Shown: positions 46,944-59,185, counted from the stretch's first letter. The stretch: DNA of 64,000 nucleotides from Caprella mutica (GCA_947561585.1 CANNZV010000426.1:480414-544413); one strand, 5' to 3'. The notes: generated by a model from the sequence alone, not told the origin. Translations and numbers: made by a program.

Positions 46944-47166
46944 GGCATATTGATAAAAGTATATGCATGCTTATAAATGCATATGTAAATTGGCAAATGC
47001 ATTTGCATATAGGTTAATGCATATGCAATTGTTAAATGCATATGCATATTGTTAAATGCAAATGCATATTTATAATTGCATATACATGTTTATTAATGCA
47101 TATGCGAATCAAATAAGTATAAGAGTTTTAGAAAAGCATATGCAAAGTCACAACCCTAATCATCAG

Positions 47167-47806
47167 GTTTATCAATCGAATAACAGAAATTATGAAGAGC
47201 ATAAAAAGAACACAAGGCATATTTCAGAGATTAAAAGAATGTATTTGCAGTATTTTTCCTTAGAATACAAAGCATGTTTCATAGAGTATATTGCCACAAC
47301 ACTACTAAAGAAGTTTCATTCATTGTTCAGCTACTCTCTGCGCCTGTTTTGAATACAGGAAAAATTAAAACACTCTTAAGAGTTCCTTTAAACCATTTTA
47401 GTCAGTGTTGAGTTGAAGACATATGGAGCAATAACTGACTACTTTCATGAGCTACATTTTATTAGTAAAAAATTATTTGTACATTCATCATTAATGGTGC
47501 ATAGTTTAAGGAATATCATCTTTGTATATTTAAGGATAAGCAAAATTATATTTAAGATCATATTACACAACTTTGAAAAATTAAAAGTACCAAATAAAAT
47601 GATTGAATTTCATATTTTAAAACCAAGGAAAATAATTGAACCTTTTCCAGTTAAAAAACATTTAAAAAGATTCAGAAAGTCGGTCCAAAATTAAGTTAAT
47701 TTAAAATTCTTACGTACTTAATCCTGAGGTCACAATCAATACAAGTTTCATAATCTAATAAATGAATGCAGCTACATTTTCTAGTTACTCTTATTGTGCA
47801 TTTGAT
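47167..47806. other. 3' flank of the 47.8-56.5 kb gene
   Basis: AT-rich, with a plus-strand open stretch at 47413-47694 of low complexity that I do not regard as coding. The minus-strand transcript of the neighbouring gene should end in or near here. Confidence 0.4.
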
Positions 47807-47945
47807 TTAAGTAAGAAGTTTCTCTACCTTCTCCAAAGACTCTAAAATTACAGGCAAATCTAGCACAAGAGATCGTGTATAACCAAAATATCCTCTCTGA
47901 AGATAATTCAATGCCTTTTGGACTTGCTTCTCGGTGAACAAAGAT
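47807..47945 (-). CDS. Exon 10 of the gene: C-terminus
   Basis: 45 codons after the split codon, reading SLFTEKQVQKALNYLQRGYF to ESLEKVEKLLT, then TAA at 47807-47809. Two amphipathic helices are likely. Another frame is also open here but looks less protein-like. Confidence 0.65.
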
Positions 47946-50900
47946 CTGAAATGAAATAAACATACCACTTAATGCTGCATATCACATTTACAATTAGCTA
48001 ATTTGATTAAACTTCAGACCATAATTATTTTTAATAGCATATTTTTCAAATTGATCTAAACAGTATGACAAAAGTGATATAAAAAAACTCGCTTGAGACT
48101 AGAAGAAACTTCATCACTCTTGAAAAGCCTTAATTTTTCTTCAAGTTGTTCAGTGATAGCAGGAATGATTTTATGATGAATTGTTTCTGGGACTTCATTT
48201 TTGCGCAAAGATAAGTCGGATACAATTAGTTCAGTTATTTCTTTTGAGAAGAGATGTTTCCGACTGAGACTAATAAATTGTTCAAAGGTATCAGTTTCCA
48301 TGTAGCCACTTTGTGGCAATGCTGCACCTTCTTCTATCACATCAGCTACATTACTGATTATGAAGTTATCAAGAGGGGCAGGTTCTTCTAGGACACTATC
48401 ATCCTGTGGCTCCAATTGTTGCTCTAGAGAAGTATTTTTTTTGCCTTTTCTATTTCTACCAAAGATCTTTGATCGTCTGCGCGACTTAGCACCACCCCCC
48501 GATGAACTCAACTTAAAAGCTTCCTGGTTAGATTTCTTAGTTTCCTCTTTAAGAATTGCTCCCTTTTTATATTTCTTGATAACCTCCGTCAAGTACAGTA
48601 GACGCTTAACAGTCCTGTCCACTTCCAACTGTGGATTCTTCACACGAGCTGCAAGAAATTAGGGTTTAAATTAAAGCTCATTAAAGACCTCGTAAATTTT
48701 ATGCAATATGAATTAATTCGATAGATAACTAAACCATCTACAGTTAATAAAATCAAAGCTCACCCTCATCATTATCGGAACCATTGTAATCGCTGTAGGT
48801 GTAATCCAAATACAACTTTATCACAGATTTCAGACCCTCCAAGTTGTTATTGATGTGCTCATCGAATAGATTCTCGAACTTTTTAATCATTTCTTTGTGC
48901 TCTCTAGGAATGTTCCTGGAAGCGATAAAAAAGGGAATATAATAAGTAAATTCAATCATAGAAACTAGCTTCTGATTTGTTGAAAATTGATTTACAATAT
49001 TTTAAGAAGATATTTGCCTATAGTTAGCTTTCAAAATCATTATAAAGTTTCAAAATTTAAAATAGTTGTTCCTACTTGTATTCTTTCAGAGGAAGCAGTA
49101 CACTGATCTTCAAAATCATAGAGAGGCGGAGTAGTCTGGCTATAGTAGGAGTAGCTGCTGTATTAAGCTCACTCTCTTCAGTTATAATCATGGGCATCTC
49201 TGTTATCAACGAATCCAAACCATCATAATTCTGTGGAAAAGATAGATATTTGAAATAGAATCAAAAGATATGCATTATTTTGGAAGGAACAAGACTAATT
49301 ATTTATGCAGTTTCTTTTCAAGAGTTCAATTTACATTACACAATATTTCACGAAACTTACCTCATCAAGGATATAATTGTCAGAGGCTTTCTTGAATTGA
49401 GGAAGAACCAACCGCACTAGCATGGAGTAACAATTGGATAGGATGATAAAGTGACTGTAGTGAACAGAGGATGTCACAACGCACAGCTCCCTAATTTTGT
49501 CAAGATCGTAGGCCTGAAATACGCAAATGCAGAAATAGGTGATAAAATTTCAAATGACACTCATTTTTCATTCCTCATTATTCTCTCGACACTAGTTGTC
49601 AAATTAAATGTTGGGTGAAATGATTAGTTTAGCTACTAATTATCGTAGGGCAGTTTCCCCAGTGGATCACTGTAAACCTATGATCCAGAGGTAGGTTCAT
49701 AGCAAACCCCTATTGGTTCGAGGCATTTGCAACTATTTGCAGTAGTTATATTTTATATTATATGATGTCGTTTGTTTTGTGGGTAAACCATATATGTATC
49801 AATATGTATTCATTCCTTGAAGTATATAGCCATAATACATTAAAGGAAGTCAATATGGGTAGAGCTTCATGATTTAAAAACCACAAGTCTGATAATAAAC
49901 TAGCTACCTTTATTACACTATTAGGAGATGGTTTACCTTCAATAATTTTGCTTTTTCTTCAGTATTCACAGATCCAAAGAGCATGATTTGGACATTGAGG
50001 AACTCCCTAGCTATCATCTTGTAAGGGTGTTCATGTCTGTATTCTGCAGGGTATTCTTCCAATAGATCTTCCAATTCTTTAGCAATAGACTTCAACTTCT
50101 CAATGTTAGTTTTAGATTGATTGAACCCATCATTCACTGTGAAGAGAAAAAACTTATGTCTCAAATATATTTCCGATTTAGAGTTTAATTAGGAATCAAT
50201 AAAACCAGTTTACGTTGATGTGAAAATATTCGGTAACTTAAACTGAGTATGGAAACCAGTTTGCTGATCAATGAAAAGTTAAATAAAAGTGAAGACATTT
50301 ACATTATAATTACTTAATATGAAGGTTTAATTTCCTTAAAAGATATGCTTGTATACGTTTGAGAAGGAAAACTTATTAGTTCAAAACTTTTGATTTTGAA
50401 AGGAATCCTAGATATCACAAAATATTTCAACTGAATATAAATTAGTGGGGAATTTTACATTTGCTTCAGAGCCAAAGGCCACATAACTAAAACCAAAGGG
50501 AAATTATTACACAACGGACTCAAAGAAGCAGTGAAAAATGAAAATGATTTTGGATGCAGAAAAGTTAATCTAAGCAATAAGTGAAGACCTCTTAGTTTTA
50601 AAAACATAGCCCTGGCACTATCCTCTAAAAGAGTAAGTAGCTAGCTAGCTTTTAAGAATAATGGTAAGACATGGTGAAAATGAAAAGACAGTCGTCAATA
50701 TAAATTTTTCCAGTTTGGGACTAGAGGAACTAGGTAGGCAAAAATATTCACATCAAATTTTCAGCAAATACTTAGCATTTGCCAGAATGTCATTCATTAA
50801 ACAACACATTATTACTATTGTGTTGCTTCAGTACTTAGCATTGCAACTAAAATGAAGATGTACTCACCGATATCTGCTATTGCAGTTCTAGCTCTCTTAA

Positions 50901-53900
50901 ACTTTATGAAGATGAAATTTGCTAAAAGAGCAGTGTCAAGCTTCATAAAGGCACTTCCAGTCAGCATTGTGTCCGTAAAAGCATTCACATTGAACATTGC
51001 CTCAGGGTGGAAAACAGCATCTTGCATGCTCATGTGAAAGCCACTTGAGCCCAAATTTTTGATTCCCATGTTGAACCTTTCATGTTGACTGCCTTCAGGT
51101 GTTTCACCATCCCTGTGCATACCCTCTTCTCTTTCAACATACTTTTCTGAATCTATTTCCTTCTTTTTGTCCAAAGGTTTATCCTCAGGAATATCCTCTA
51201 ATCCATCAGTAGAACCGTCCGATTTCTTGCTAACAGATTGATCTTCGAGCATTTCTTCATATAAAAGTTCCTTTTCCGTTTCAGAATTGCTAATTAGAGG
51301 ATTGTCACTGCCTGTTCCTCCAGTTTCATCTTCAGAAATGGGAATTCTTTCCTCAAATGAATCATCAAAGGTATCAAGATCCATTAAGGAAACAGGTTTG
51401 GGATTCAAACTTTTGATGATATCAGAGGAATACTTTTCTAAATTTTCATCTGGACCTAAAGAGGATATTTCTGTACTCTCAGTTTCAGCATTTGAAGAAT
51501 TTTCTCCAGATTGACTTTCTTTTTCCACAGGCATCAGAGAAACAAATGGGCCCAAAACTGAAATAAAGGAGAAAGTAAAATAAATGAATATATTGAAGAA
51601 GCTACAAAAATTATTAAATATCCATCACAGTAAACTAATAATTACAGTAAAATTCCATGGTCACAGTTAAAAGTTCTTGGGTTGATTACCAACATAATGA
51701 AATATCTTATTTGAATATCAATTAAATACTATAGGCATCAAGGACTGTAGTTATACATAAAATGGAGAATTGAATTAGTCAATGATTAGTTGAATTAATA
51801 AATTTGGCTGATCCACCAACATTTTTACAAATTATCAGACTGCTAAATATGAAACATTACCATTTTCTGTCCAAACAATATGTAGCACAGAACATTGAAT
51901 AAGAAGAAGCTCAGATCGAACGTGTACACATGGTGTACCCAGTCGTAAAATTTCAACCAATCACGTCCATTGATCGCTGACGTCACTATAAACACTCTCT
52001 TGAAAACAGTTTGAGCGTGCATTCTACCTCAGCTCATTATCTTTGCTGGGAGTCATATCTTTCTACCAAATTATGTACACGATTATCTATATTCTATAGC
52101 CCAGCTACTAAGCAATAATAAACTCTTCTTTGCAAAAAACACAAACTGACACCATTTCGGTTGTAATACGCATTCAAAATACGGACTCAAACAGAACTGG
52201 TGAAACGAAGCCGCTGAGTGGCTCTAGTTGAAGTGACGTCACTGTAAACGGCACTCAAGAGTAATATAATGGGATATACACTTCTTCTATTCAATGTTCT
52301 GTAGCTTCCTCCTACATTTATTTATTTCACCAAGAACACTGCCTTAGAACAGAAGCTAAATAAGAAGATTTTTGAAGAACATTTTAACAGTTCCTGCAGT
52401 CTGACAATTTATCCACGGAAAATTAATGGAATAAATAGCTAAAAACACATAACCTTTGATGTAATAATATTTTTAAAAAGAAAAAAATTCACTAACAAGT
52501 CTGTGCGAATGGAATTTATCAAGAAATACAACCAGATCCCTGATTCTGGAACTAATGCAGATTTGAAGAGATTAGACATTTCTTTTCAGACTTTAAGCTT
52601 AGAATTTTATAAGTTAACATTTATAAATTATAATATAAGGATATCCAAGTCTATTTTCATAAGTGATTGGGATTTTATTTCAATTGTGAAATGAATAAAT
52701 AAATAGGTAGAAGAAAAGGTAGCCATTCTTAATTAGTAAAATTACAGAGGCAATCTGTAATCATATTCGTAACTAGGAGTGCTCCATTTCTATACTAATC
52801 CGAGTGGAAACACTGAGTTAATATACTATATATAAACCTAGGGAAACAAAAGCCACTTACCAGAAACTTTGACTAAAAGTACAAAACCACCGGCGCAGAA
52901 GGCTAAAGAGTAATAAAGAGTCAAGTCAGCCTGACAGGACACAGTTTGAAATGAAAGGAACAGCTGACTGAGACGAGTTTGGCGGTCAGCTGTTCAAATA
53001 CAAACTAACTAACGCACTCACTCCACTCATAACACATGCACGTACAAACGAAAAACACAAAACCCACCATTCATAACTCAAATAATATTCTTGGAAACTA
53101 TTCAGAATAATGTGATAAATATGGTTACAAACCAAATAATTTAAGGGGAGTGTCTAACTATTTTAACTTTTCTTTTGCTTGAAGAGCGAGATGACTAATT
53201 TTCTCAGACTTTATTATAGTATAGAATTAGACAATTTTTTACTTAAAGGTCCCCTCCAAGCAAATATTTTTATTGCCTTATTCAACGAGGCTGATGTTTT
53301 TAATCATTTTGCTGCAAACTTCATCGAATTTGGTAGCATATTTCTAATTTTATATGCTTTTAAAGATTTTTATAATCAAAACTCTACAAAACCTTTTTTT
53401 ATTTCCGACTTACTAATTTAAGAAAATTTCAGCCTTAAGAAAAAGAATGTACACCATTTGTTTTGATTATCAACTAGGTATTAGGTTAAATAAATCCATT
53501 TAATATTCATGTAAAGGTATAAAATTGTATGATCTTATAATTGAAACGTTTATTTACTTTAAGAAACAATCAATATCTAAAATAAAGGCCGAAAACGCAT
53601 GGTTTGTTTATAAAATTCAAATTTGTAATCAAAACAAAGAGTGTACTATCTTTTTCTTGAGCATCAGATTAGTGATCCGCTCAATTGTTACTCGCAGAGT
53701 ATTAAAAACTTTAAAAACAAATTATAAAATATATACTGAACCAAATTGTATGCGGTTTGCAGAATAATGATCGTAGACCTTAGTTCTATAATATTATGTT
53801 AGAAACTCATTTTTCCCCGGAGCATGGAGAGGACCTTTAAGAAATTTTCAAGAAAACTAAATTCTGAAATAAAAAACACAATAGGCTTTAGAAGTTGAAA

Positions 53901-56476
53901 AATCAAAGGTGTTCAGGACTGCCAATTTTAGATTGTATTTTCTTTTAATTTTTTTATAGCAGCAGTACCTATATTGATTGCATGAAAAATATTAGAAACA
54001 AACAAATATTACTTCATAATATCTTTATATTACAGTATTTATCTTCCCTCAAATTCTGCTTCTCCCTGCTCAAATTTTTCACTTCCCTGCTCAAATTTGG
54101 ATGCGACACTCCTCAACAGCATTTGTTATAGTGAATCCTAAATAATCTAATAGAGATACTTTGATTTTGATTTTAAACAATTAAAGAGGTAGACTTAGGG
54201 TACAGTAACATATGTTACTCTGTCTAGGGTATACTAGTAAATTCAGTATATTTTCTTTGTTAAATTCGATAAAGATTATGTGTTAGCTATAAATAGGTAT
54301 CTAGATTCTTATATTTTAAAGAAATGCTGATCTAGAACATTAATACCTGGATGATAAATCTATTGGTAATTTGCTAATTTTAATTTTCAAATAAGTGACG
54401 TTTATTCCGATCATGTAATCTAATCATTCTATTATCTCATTATGATTAGCATTAGCATGCAATAGCAATAACAACAATTATAAAATATATAGCATTAGCT
54501 AATCATTATTAACTAATAACCAATTACTGTGACTGAATAAAGCCGTACACTTATAAGGTGCACTTCACTAATTAGTACTCACGTTTCTCTTCACTATCAG
54601 CGAATACCTCTTCGACGATTTTACCGTAAGCATTCCATACATCTTTGAAGTCTTCAAGACAGGGACATGTCTCTTGATGATCACTCTTATAGAATTTAGA
54701 AGTGGCGTGAGTAGTCAAGACTTTCGCCACATACTCGTAATACACAAAGTATTTAGTGATATACTTCAACTTGCTCGAGTCTTTGACCATACGAATCAGA
54801 GTCATGGCTACAGTAGAGTAGGCATTGCACTCTACGTATCTGGTGAAAAAAATTCTCTAAATTCAGAGGTTCTAAAGTCTGCTTCAGTTAAAAGGAGATC
54901 TCGAGTTCAAGAGAAACAAACTATAATTCACGTGATCCACTGGAACACCCGATATTTGAACTATATTGTAAATGTAAAAGTGTAGATTAAATTATCACCT
55001 TACCTTCTTTTGTGATAGGAGATGCTGGAAAGCTTCAATAAATTCAAAATCAAGACATTGATGATCAGGTCGTACGACTTTATTGTACTAGTATGTATTT
55101 TTCTCTCCCATTCTTCTATTCCATGGAAGCTGAAATGGTCCGGAGGTGATTTTTTATCATCGTTTTCTTTCAATTTCAATCTATCTTTTATAAAGTCAGC
55201 TATTTCAAACGTCAAATTTTGTTCGGAATTATAGATATCATCCATATCATCATTATCATCATCATCATCATTATCATTATCATCTGAAAACTTGCTGGGG
55301 TCTTCTTTAAACATTCTAAGTATCCTGGCAAATTCATTCTCGTCAAACTTCATCATTTGTTTGGGTTGGTTCTCCGATGCAAATGCATCTCTTTAAAATA
55401 TGAAGACAAAATTATTTTAAATTAAGAATCTATTAATTACTTTTTTTTTTAAAAGACAGTATTTTTCCATTATACATAAAGATAAAATAATTTAATATCC
55501 AAATAAATATAAATAACTTCTACAAATATAACTGAAAATCAATGAAATTGCATCAGTACAATAACTTGACAAATCAAAATAGTCTATATAGACCAGTGGT
55601 TCCTAAAGTATTTTTCTCGCACTTCCCTTGCTCTTATTAGGTCTCTACTTTAAGAACCACTAGTTTAGACCAAATAGAATCTCCAACCAAAAAGTAGAAA
55701 TGAAGAATAAAAGAGTATTAGTAATTCTTACAATATATTGCCTTAATTGAGAAATTAAGCTCATTTAAATGAAAATGACAATATCAACATCAACAGACTT
55801 AAAAACGCTGTTATTGTGGAGGAATTATTTGACTAGCATAAGATACAAACTTAGCCATGCAAGTAATTATTTTATCATCGGGAGAATTCATAACTTTTGC
55901 CTTAACTACTGTGTTCTATTGCTGAAGTCAAAGGTAAATTAAATACAAGGGACTGGAAAAAGCAGTTTGAAAGGAAAATGGCTTCATTCACTTACCACCA
56001 GTCTGTGCCTATGTTCATGAATACAGAAAAGCTACTCACTGGAAAGGGACATAAACACCTGCAGAAGCACTTACGGATAGCATAGAAAAATGAAGAGCTG
56101 ATAGTAAATGATACCTACTTGCTTTCCTAAATAGAAAAAGTAAGACCGCGTAGTTGGTGAGATTCATCCTAACGCTATCCTCTAAAACTGCATTTTGCAT
56201 TTTGAATAAATTATGAGAAAAGAGTAGAGCATTTAAGGCAATCCATAAGTCAAATCACAAAAGTTCTGCCCCACAATCTAACAAAAACAACTTCAAGATT
56301 GAACCCGAGTGCCGGAATTATGGACAACACCAACCGAATTAGTTTATGGATCTTGATAATTACGGGAATAGAATTTAAAAATATAAAAGAAAGAATACTT
56401 ACTGTTTATTGAGAAGTCTGTCAAAACTACATCCAGTAATAAAATGACACTCCATCATTATTTCGAGAAAGATTTT
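47807..56476 (-). CDS. Unrecognised ten-exon protein-coding gene, 5' end incomplete
   Basis: Exons, 5' to 3' on the minus strand: 56476-56403, 55390-55004, 54839-54583, 51557-50868, 50136-49937, 49513-49361, 49230-49076, 48915-48764, 48648-48093, 47945-47807. They sum to 2,763 bp and join in one frame: 920 codons plus stop. Each junction was chosen by splice signal and phase. The protein has no motif I know. It has an Asp-rich run at about 61-76 (DDNDNDDDDDNDDMDD), an acidic Ser/Glu-rich stretch at about 240-400, helical blocks, and a basic cluster at about 744-761 (KSRRRSKIFGRNRKGKKN) that could be a nuclear signal. Exon 1 begins at a strong acceptor, so upstream exons exist; the Met pair in exon 1 is unlikely to be the start. 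Confidence 0.75.
47946..48092 (-). other. GC-AG intron between exons 9 and 10
   Basis: The donor reads AA|GCGAGT and the acceptor tttatttcatttcag. The acceptor exon is coding only in the phase reached with this GC donor (phase 2); no GT in the region gives that phase. Downstream residues (FTEKQVQKALNYLQRGYFGY) look like ordinary protein. GC-AG introns are a known minor class with otherwise strong donors. Confidence 0.65.
48093..48648 (-). CDS. Exon 9 of the gene: helical region and basic cluster
   Basis: 556 bp. Acceptor taatttcttgcag. Contains VDRTVKRLLYLTEVIKKYKK, a glycine run, the basic cluster, and a C-terminal helical stretch (IPAITEQLEEKLRLFKSDEV). It ends at a GC donor; reading through it would add about a dozen residues to a stop at 48056. 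Confidence 0.75.
50450..50645 (-). repeat. Family A repeat, short reverse fragment in an intron
   Basis: tttgcttcagagccaaaggc and cactatcctctaaaa match the family A ends; the middle is deleted. Intron 4. Confidence 0.6.
50868..51557 (-). CDS. Exon 4 of the gene: acidic, probably disordered region
   Basis: 690 bp, the largest exon. Acceptor cctttatttcag, donor gtgagta. The first two thirds are Ser/Glu/Asp-rich with few hydrophobics (SQSGENSSNAETESTEISS, ISEDETGGTGSD). The last part becomes ordered (NVNAFTDTMLTGSAFMKLDT). It takes phase 1 from exon 3 and passes phase 1 to exon 5. Confidence 0.75.
51887..52302. mobile_element. MITE, 416 bp, in an intron
   Basis: Ends are ACAGAACATTGAATA and, reversed, ACAGAACATTGAATA, with AGC on both sides. 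Two internal tgacgtcactRtaaac blocks. Intron 3. Confidence 0.7.
52862..52990 (-). other. Possible alternative non-coding first exon
   Basis: The minus strand has a strong donor TTTCTG|gtaagt at 52862, preceded by sequence with stops in all frames and a CpG-rich stretch near 52930-53000 with an initiator-like ctcagtc. Spliced to exon 4 it would allow translation from ATGCCTGTGG (MPVEKESQ). The upstream limit is a guess. Confidence 0.35.
53247..53836 (-). mobile_element. Family B MITE, copy 3, in an intron
   Basis: TTAA at 53243-53246 and 53837-53840. Ends are AGGTCCCCTCCAAGC and, reversed, AGGTCCTCTCCATGC. 590 bp, nearly the full length of copy 1. Intron 3. Confidence 0.85.
55594..55662. mobile_element. 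Tiny hAT-like MITE, 69 bp, in an intron
   Basis: CAGTGGTTCCTAAAGTA at the left and TACTTTAAGAACCACTA at the right. Flanking octamers atatagac and gtttagac share 6 of 8 bases. Intron 1. Confidence 0.65.
55915..56320 (-). repeat. Family A repeat, reverse fragment in an intron
   Basis: gctgaagtcaaaggtaaatt through cttcaagattgaaccc follow the order of the other reverse copies. Intron 1. Confidence 0.7.
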
Positions 56477-56898
56477 CTGCAAAGAAATAATTGATTAAAT
56501 CAACGAATGCTTACATAAATTCTATATTGATTTATTTCCAAAAAAATCTAAAAGTCCAACTCGAAAAAAATTAAAGCCAACCAGATTGATCACCCACCTC
56601 CTACGTCAAATCAGTAAAAAGTTAAAATATTAGAATATCTGAAAGTAAAAATAATTAGAAAACTAATGCAGGTAATTGAATAAATCATCGAAATTGAGGT
56701 AACTGCTTTAATCAAAGGACTTATTTCCAAAAATGTCATTTTATCATAATTTATTAAGGGTTTAGCGTACGTCTGCTTCGACCAAATCGTTAATCATGTC
56801 GCTGACGTCAAAAATAAATTTCAGAAAGGAAAGTGGATCTATGAACAAAATAACCTAGCGTACCGTCTGTGACGATGCTCATAGGTCCAGAAGAGCTA

Positions 56899-57320
56899 GG
56901 GTAAAGGCTGCTTCACACATCACCGTTATCCATCCGGGATGTCACCGGTCAGTGATATTTTATCCCTGAGTTGAGCCGGTACTGTGTGAATGTGTCCGTT
57001 GAAATTAATGTAACGATACATTTTTTTCACTTACATAGAATTACTGAGAGGAGAGTGACATCAACGGACCGCTGACGTGCTGGACAGATCTCTGATGTGT
57101 GAAGCAGCCTTAAAGCAGGTAAATTGCAGCACGTTAGGTAACTGTAGCATCTAACGACAAAACACTAAAATAATTGCTTCAATACAATAAATGAAAAAGA
57201 CAAGCATGGCACTTAGTTTGATATGCAACATTTAAATGTAAAATGGGTTCAACAGATATTCAACTTTCTTGAGAGGGTCGCTATTGGAAATTAAAGGGCC
57301 GCAATTCACCTGCGAGACCC
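56899..57320. mobile_element. Family D MITE, copy 1, itself interrupted
   Basis: TA on both sides. The left end ggg-taaagcaggtaaattgc is split after gggtaa by another MITE (56905-57110). The right end is gcaattcacctgcgagaccc. Without the insert it is about 213 bp, like the other copies. Confidence 0.8.
56905..57110. mobile_element. PIF/Harbinger-type MITE, 206 bp, inside family D
   Basis: Perfect 18-bp inverted ends AGGCTGCTTCACACATCA, flanked by TAA at 56902-56904 and 57111-57113. A 3-bp TAA/TTA duplication is typical of PIF/Harbinger. Non-coding. Confidence 0.85.
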
Positions 57321-57951
57321 TACTCCGTGAGTGAAGTCACCTGCCAAGGAATGTTACGAAAAAGAACGAGCACCGCAGTAGCTGCACTCACGAATGAATA
57401 GAAAAATGAAGTGATAGTTAAAAAAGTAAATGAAGCCTACGAGCCTAAATAGTACAAAAATCTATGACTTAGAAGTTGATGAGCACAAACCCTAGCGATA
57501 TCCTTAAAAACTGCTAGTAGAGTTATATTAAGGATAAATATTGTTAAAAAGGGGAAGTCAATACATAATCCAAATTACAACAGTTTGGGGACCAAAGGAC
57601 GCCACCACCTTTAGCTTCCATTCACCACAAATAGCTACAGGATAGAGCCTCTGGAGGTACTTTATCATCAGTCAATGAAGATTTTTGCGGTGCCGCTACA
57701 TGCTGAATAATGTAGTGGCGCTGCCGCTACGGCTGCATTTCCAGAAATGCAGAATAATGAAGCGGCAGCGCTACTTCTCGAGAAAATATAAATGCTGTAA
57801 AATTGAATTTGTTGTATTTGTTAAATACAAAGTAGCTATACAAGACATAACTGGACCTTGACCAAGATAGCACCCATTGGAAACCAGTGATGCAGTTTTT
57901 AAAGAGTCTGTGTGGAAAACCTTAATAAAACTAATTGCCTCTTATTTTTAC

Positions 57952-57998
57952 CTGTTTCCAGGCCTCCTTCGAAAGATACACAATCACACATAAGTTTA
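57952..57998 (-). CDS. Possible upstream exon of the 47.8-56.5 kb gene
   Basis: 47 bp with acceptor cttctcatag and donor CAG|gtaaaaat. It reads NLCVIVYLSKEAWKQ and ends in phase 0, which matches the acceptor at 56476. It is short enough to occur by chance. Confidence 0.3.
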
Positions 57999-58042
57999 CT
58001 ATGAGAAGAGAAGTATCTTAAGGCTGATTATCAAACAGTACT

Positions 58043-58237
58043 CTACAAAGACAAAATGCGTGAAAACTGTCGACGGCCCTGGTTGATGGGCATCATGGGC
58101 AGCTTGTCTCCCTCATGCCTCACCACTTCGCCAACAAATTTGATGTCAACATTTGAGTGGAGGTGTGATAACTTGGGCTGAAACCATTGGAAATGAACTG
58201 GTCGGATCTTCCATGAAGTGAAAATAGATTTTGCTAA
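58043..58237 (-). pseudogene. Coding-like fragment, unrecognised
   Basis: 64 open codons including VDIKFVGEVVRHEGDKLPMM, then PINQGRRQFSRILSL and a stop at 58043. GC content is clearly above the flanks. An overlapping frame (58146-58241, MISKIYFHFMEDPTSSFPMV) is also open. It may be a captured host exon. No family was recognised. Confidence 0.3.
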
Positions 58238-58279
58238 TCATATTAACTTTTTGAAAAGTGAATTTTGTCATTGGCTGAA

Positions 58280-59185
58280 AAGAAGGTAAATTTGTGCTTT
58301 ATGTCCCCCAACGATTTTCGATATTTTGACCCTTACTATAGGTTAAAGGAGCCATTTTAAGACTTTTTGATTAATACCATTTGTTGTGCAAACGCTTCGT
58401 TTTCGAGATATAGCGCAATTAAGTTGATAGAAATAACATTAAATTTGTAGAAAACATAAGGCCTTTTATATTTTTGTGACATGAAATCTTGATGCCATGA
58501 AACTGTTCATGTAGTTCACTGTATCCGCTAGTTTGTTTTACTGCACACATTATGATTGTTTAATGACTTGGCAGGGGGGGGGGGGGGTTCGATAGGCGGC
58601 ACGCTTCCCTATATACTTATTTGTGATGTTGATGTACCCTAACCTTGTACCTAGAAGGTTGGAGAGTAGTTAAGGTATCTAAGGATCATCACCTAACTAG
58701 AAGGCGAGTGGTAAATCGGATTCCTAGATGTGACCAAGTTCTCTCGTGAGAAATTCCCTCGTCTCAACTCTTACTTAGGCTCAAAATTTGTTGTACTAAA
58801 TTTTATCGACAGTATTGAATAGTGAATGTTTCGTTTCTTACAAGTGTTTTATTATCCCCATTTATCTACTCTCTTATCTCAATTATTAAACTGTTCAACC
58901 ATAAGGCTCTTCAGGCCCTAAGACTAAAGAAACTTGTAGTATACTTCTGCAAGTTACCTTAGGCAAAGAACCTATAGAACTAGAAAGAAAGAGTTCTATC
59001 AAACCCCGAAACTTAACCTAACCTATCGGAAACTTAATTGCGCTATATCTCTAAAACGAAGCATTTGCACAACAAATAGTATTCATGAAAAACGTCTTAA
59101 AATGGCTCCTTTTACCTATAAAAGTGTGAAAATATCGAAAATCTGTGGGGGACATAAAGCACAAATTTACCGAAAAGGAAACCTG
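58280..59185. repeat. Inverted repeat with arms of about 150 bp
   Basis: 58280-58430 (aaatttgtgctttatgtccc, taaaggagccattttaagac, gatatagcgcaattaagtt) pairs with 59033-59185 in reverse, at about 85-90% by eye. The 600-bp centre holds a G-run (58565-58577). Confidence 0.85.

Larger units (their letters stand above)
44788..47158. mobile_element. hAT-type element, 2.37 kb, non-coding
   Basis: Perfect 8-bp target duplications ATCATCAG (44780-44787 and 47159-47166) flank inverted ends TAGGGTTGTGACAATATGC and, reversed, TAGGGTTGTGACTTTGC. Subterminal regions repeat catatgcattt many times. No transposase was recognised. Two other repeats are nested inside, at 45272-46273 and 46495-46943. Confidence 0.85.
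56757..57662 (-). repeat. Family A repeat, reverse copy with nested MITEs
   Basis: agggtttagcgtacgtctgc at 56757 and gacgccaccacctttagctt near 57600 belong to one reverse copy. The middle is interrupted by the family D MITE at 56899-57320. Confidence 0.75.

Noticed and set aside
57952..58045. Joining the 58.0 kb coding-like patch to the 47.8-56.5 kb gene
   Set aside because: The only good donor (gtg|gtgagg) does not give the phase needed by the exon at 57998, and the frame that does contains a stop.
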